From: Bacteroides sp. AN502(2024)
Lineage (GTDB): Bacteria; Bacteroidota; Bacteroidia; Bacteroidales; Bacteroidaceae
NCBI RefSeq assembly: GCF_041227145.1
Contig: NZ_JBGFSP010000012.1
Coordinates: forward strand, 124,001-188,000
Direction: 5' to 3'
DNA length: 64,000 nucleotides
Shown: positions 62,477-64,000 of the stretch, in pieces
Numbering within the stretch: the first letter of the stretch is position 1
Layout: each line of letters begins with the position of its first letter
Made by a program: the position numbers and the translations under genes
Notes under the pieces: model-generated
Database searches by the model: none
Told to the model about the DNA's origin: nothing
Seen by the model: the letters and a program-made list of their open reading frames with translations, nothing else

Positions 62477-63226
62477 ATGAATACGAAATTATCCGGTGCT
62501 TTTGCACTGATACTCTTTTTCTTCTTTTTTTCGGCTTGCCAGTCTTATAAGAAAGTTCCTTATCTGCAGGATGCGGAGATTTTGAAACAGGTGAATACGC
62601 AAGTGGTCCCTGTTCAGGACGCAAGGCTGATACCGGGCGATGAGGTTTCCATTCTTGTTTCCACTTCCGATCCGGTTGTTGCGCAGCCATTCAACGAACA
62701 AGGCAGTACGTTTTTACTGGATGATCAGGGAAACATCAATTATCCTGTTTTGGGTAAACTGCCTTTGAATGGTTTGACAAGTCGTGAAGTTGAAAACCTG
62801 ATAACGGAGCGATTGAAATCTTACGTGAAAGAACGCCCTACGGTAGTGGTCCGTATGTCCGGTTTTAAAGTTTCTGTATTGGGCGAAGTGGCTTCCCCCG
62901 GTGTTTATCCGGTGGTGAATGAGCAGGTAAATGTGCTCGAGGTCCTTGCCATGGCAGGAGATTTGACTATTTATGGCGCCCGTGATAATGTAAAACTAAT
63001 CCGCGAAGATAGGAACGGGCGTAGACAGTTCGTTACACTTAATCTGAACGATGCGGATTTGTTAGTATCTCCTTACTATCAGTTGCAACAGAATGATATC
63101 CTGTATGTCACTCCAAATAAAACCAAAGCGCGGAGTGCAGATATCGGAACAAGTACGACGATGTGGATTTCCGGCTTTTCCGTTCTGGTATCCATAGCCA
63201 GTTTGCTGGTCAATATACTTCGATAA
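62477..63226 (+). CDS. Wza-like polysaccharide export lipoprotein
   Basis: A 249-residue lipoprotein (signal ending FFFFSAC) of the outer-membrane polysaccharide export family. The poly_export domain (YKKVPYLQD; LIPGDEVSILVSTSDP) and the SLBB-type part (VSVLGEVASPGVYPV; NVLEVLAMAGDLTIYGARDN) are complete, and a C-terminal hydrophobic helix is present. It lies 27 bases after upxY. Its usual partner, a Wzc-type chain-length kinase, is not within the window. Confidence 0.93.
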   Translation: MNTKLSGAFALILFFFFFSACQSYKKVPYLQDAEILKQVNTQVVPVQDARLIPGDEVSILVSTSDPVVAQPFNEQGSTFLLDDQGNINYPVLGKLPLNGLTSREVENLITERLKSYVKERPTVVVRMSGFKVSVLGEVASPGVYPVVNEQVNVLEVLAMAGDLTIYGARDNVKLIREDRNGRRQFVTLNLNDADLLVSPYYQLQQNDILYVTPNKTKARSADIGTSTTMWISGFSVLVSIASLLVNILR

Positions 63227-63369
63227 TACTTTATAATTTCCTTAAGCAATCTGTTGTAGGTTTTGTTGAATAAATCAATGGCGTATGCTTCCGTGTAATT
63301 GTTGTCAATTAAGTGTAGTAACAGTCTGTTATTCAATGGAAAAAAGTAGGATATGTGAATAAGTTTTGT

Positions 63370-63377
63370 TATTTTTG
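63370..63377 (+). promoter_or_regulatory. Candidate -7 element for the DUF4248 gene
   Basis: TATTTTTG matches TAnnTTTG, 27 bases upstream of the DUF4248 start. The preceding 130 bases after the export gene hold no gene. Confidence 0.4.
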
Positions 63378-63404
63378 TAACAGTAAATCAGAAACTTATT
63401 TATC

Positions 63405-63623
63405 ATGAACGAATTCAAAATCCGCGCCTACGGCCGTATGGAACTGGCGCAACTCTATTCTCCAGAATTAACTGACATTGCTGCCTATCGAAAGATGCAG
63501 AAGTGGATTTCTTTCTGTCCCGGACTGCTGCAACGTCTGTACGACTTAGGGTACGATTCCAATCGCCGCTCATTCACTCCATTGGAGGTGAGGGTGATTG
63601 TAGACGCCTTGGGAGAACCTTAG
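63405..63623 (+). CDS. DUF4248 small protein
   Basis: A 72-residue protein (FKIRAYGRMELAQLYSPELT; WISFCPGLLQRLYDLGYD) matching DUF4248. It is usually found in Bacteroides capsule loci and beside BT4734/DUF3987-type primase genes, as here. The function is unknown. A double hairpin follows 13 bases after the stop. Confidence 0.88.
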   Translation: MNEFKIRAYGRMELAQLYSPELTDIAAYRKMQKWISFCPGLLQRLYDLGYDSNRRSFTPLEVRVIVDALGEP

Positions 63624-63636
63624 AGAAGAAAAAAAT

Positions 63637-63697
63637 AAAGCATCGCTTTAGCAGTCGTAAAGCGATGCTTTACCACCTCTAAAGCGCCGCTTTAGAG
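63637..63697 (+). terminator. Double hairpin after DUF4248
   Basis: AAAGCATCGCTTTA (63637-63650) pairs with 63658-63671 (14 bp), followed by CTCTAAAGC/GCTTTAGAG (63677-63697, 9 bp). Both contain AAAGC/GCTTT arms. They lie between convergent genes and may terminate both. Confidence 0.6.
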
Positions 63698-63777
63698 TTC
63701 ATAAAACGCCCTGTTTGATAATGACTGAATTCACTGGGTTATACAAATGCAAAAAATGCACTTTTTCCAGGGGCTTC

Positions 63778-64000
63778 CTAACACACGCGCACGTGCGTGC
63801 GCGTATATACGCCCTTATCGTCTGCATGGGTAAGCAATCCTTTTTTTATCAGGCGGTTCAGCCAGCTAAGAGCAGTGTTGGCTTTGATTTTCATCTTTTC
63901 CGCCTGCTCCAACAGTTGTGCGCGGGTGAACCGGTTGCCCATCATTTCAAAAAGTGCATCTCTGTCGGCATTGGTTCTATGTCTGACTTCTGTGGAAGGA
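63778..64000 (-). CDS. C-terminal end of a probable DUF3987/VirE-type protein (partial)
   Basis: A minus-strand frame is open from the window end to TAG at 63778-63780. It reads NADRDALFEMMGNRFTRAQL and KIKANTALSWLNRLIKKGLL, a winged-helix-like ending that I associate with DUF3987/BT4734-type primase-like proteins, then a short tail VYTRTHVRVC. It is next to DUF4248, its usual neighbour. The 5' end lies beyond the window. The tail is encoded by an alternating purine-pyrimidine tract. Confidence 0.6.
   Translation of the reverse strand, partial: PSTEVRHRTNADRDALFEMMGNRFTRAQLLEQAEKMKIKANTALSWLNRLIKKGLLTHADDKGVYTRTHVRVC
63781..63812. other. 32-base alternating purine-pyrimidine tract
   Basis: Strict purine-pyrimidine alternation (ACACACGCGCACGTGCGTGC at the start, then GCGTATATACGC) lies inside the 3' end of the partial coding sequence. 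Such tracts can adopt Z-DNA under supercoiling. Confidence 0.7.

Noticed and set aside
1..64000. tRNA and rRNA genes
   Set aside because: No cloverleaf or rRNA segment was recognised by eye; a dedicated scan (tRNAscan, Infernal) was not possible.

Overview
The window is a chromosomal piece of a Bacteroides, close to the B. thetaiotaomicron/ovatus group. The evidence is SusC/SusD gene pairs, heparin-lyase genes in the order known from the B. thetaiotaomicron heparin locus, promoter elements of the TAnnTTTG type, an UpxY-type capsule antiterminator, and DUF4248/DUF4250/DUF4738 genes that are typical of the genus. Assignments come from reading motifs and recalling protein families; no searches were run.

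Layout. (1) 1-7.5 kb: the 3' part of a type III CRISPR-Cas operon on the + strand. It runs csm5 (cut by the window edge), a Card1/Can2-like CARF nuclease, a Csx1-like CARF-HEPN RNase, an unassigned 131-aa protein, an internally deleted RecD-like helicase, cas1, a CRISPR-associated primase-polymerase and cas2. A hairpin terminator, a leader and a seven-repeat array follow. The array stops exactly at an IS66 relic. (2) 7.5-15.6 kb: an accessory segment flanked by a 278-bp direct duplication of the 5' end of a yeiH-like gene. It holds an intact AbiE type IV toxin-antitoxin pair, relics of RelB/YafQ-like and HepT-like modules, one intact and one broken DUF4143 ATPase, a truncated TPR-like gene, a membrane/coiled-coil gene split by an amber codon, and yccF. 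(3) 15.6-25.8 kb: ordinary chromosome (yeiH, recA, bcp, carboxynorspermidine dehydrogenase, a META lipoprotein, a DUF3472 protein and dnaK with a near-perfect sigma-54 promoter), followed by an IS1182-family element. (4) 25.8-36.5 kb: a conflict island with a broken TOTE-type primase-helicase, DUF3307 and cyclase-like/HTH genes, integrase and ATPase relics, a paired hairpin repeat, and a 1624-aa DEDDh exonuclease-RecQ-UvrD fusion. (5) 36.5-39.7 kb: DUF4250, an ECF sigma operon, nfo. (6) 39.9-52.4 kb: a complete heparin/heparan sulfate utilisation locus (two PL12 lyases, GH88, SusC, SusD, surface binding protein) with no regulator gene beside it. (7) 53.4-60.6 kb: TrpB2, TrkH/TrkA potassium uptake, a GH2 glycosidase and a DUF4738 lipoprotein. 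(8) 60.6-64 kb: the start of a capsule locus with tyrosine recombinase, an invertible promoter, upxY and a Wza-like export gene, then DUF4248 and the 3' end of a probable primase-type gene.

How the parts work together. In the CRISPR operon the target-recognition complex would make cyclic oligoadenylates that switch on two different CARF effectors, while Cas1, Cas2 and the primase-polymerase form the spacer-acquisition module. The heparin genes form one minus-strand operon that binds, imports and degrades the glycan. At the capsule locus the best promoter in the invertible segment points away from upxY, so the sequenced cell appears to be phase OFF. The adjacent recombinase seems to have Cys where its first catalytic Arg is expected.

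The most unusual features are the small unassigned cas-operon protein, the gutted RecD-like helicase, the yeiH-flanked cargo segment, the tandem palindromic operators upstream of the cyclase-like/HTH gene, the covarying hairpin repeats near 31 kb and the OFF-oriented capsule promoter.
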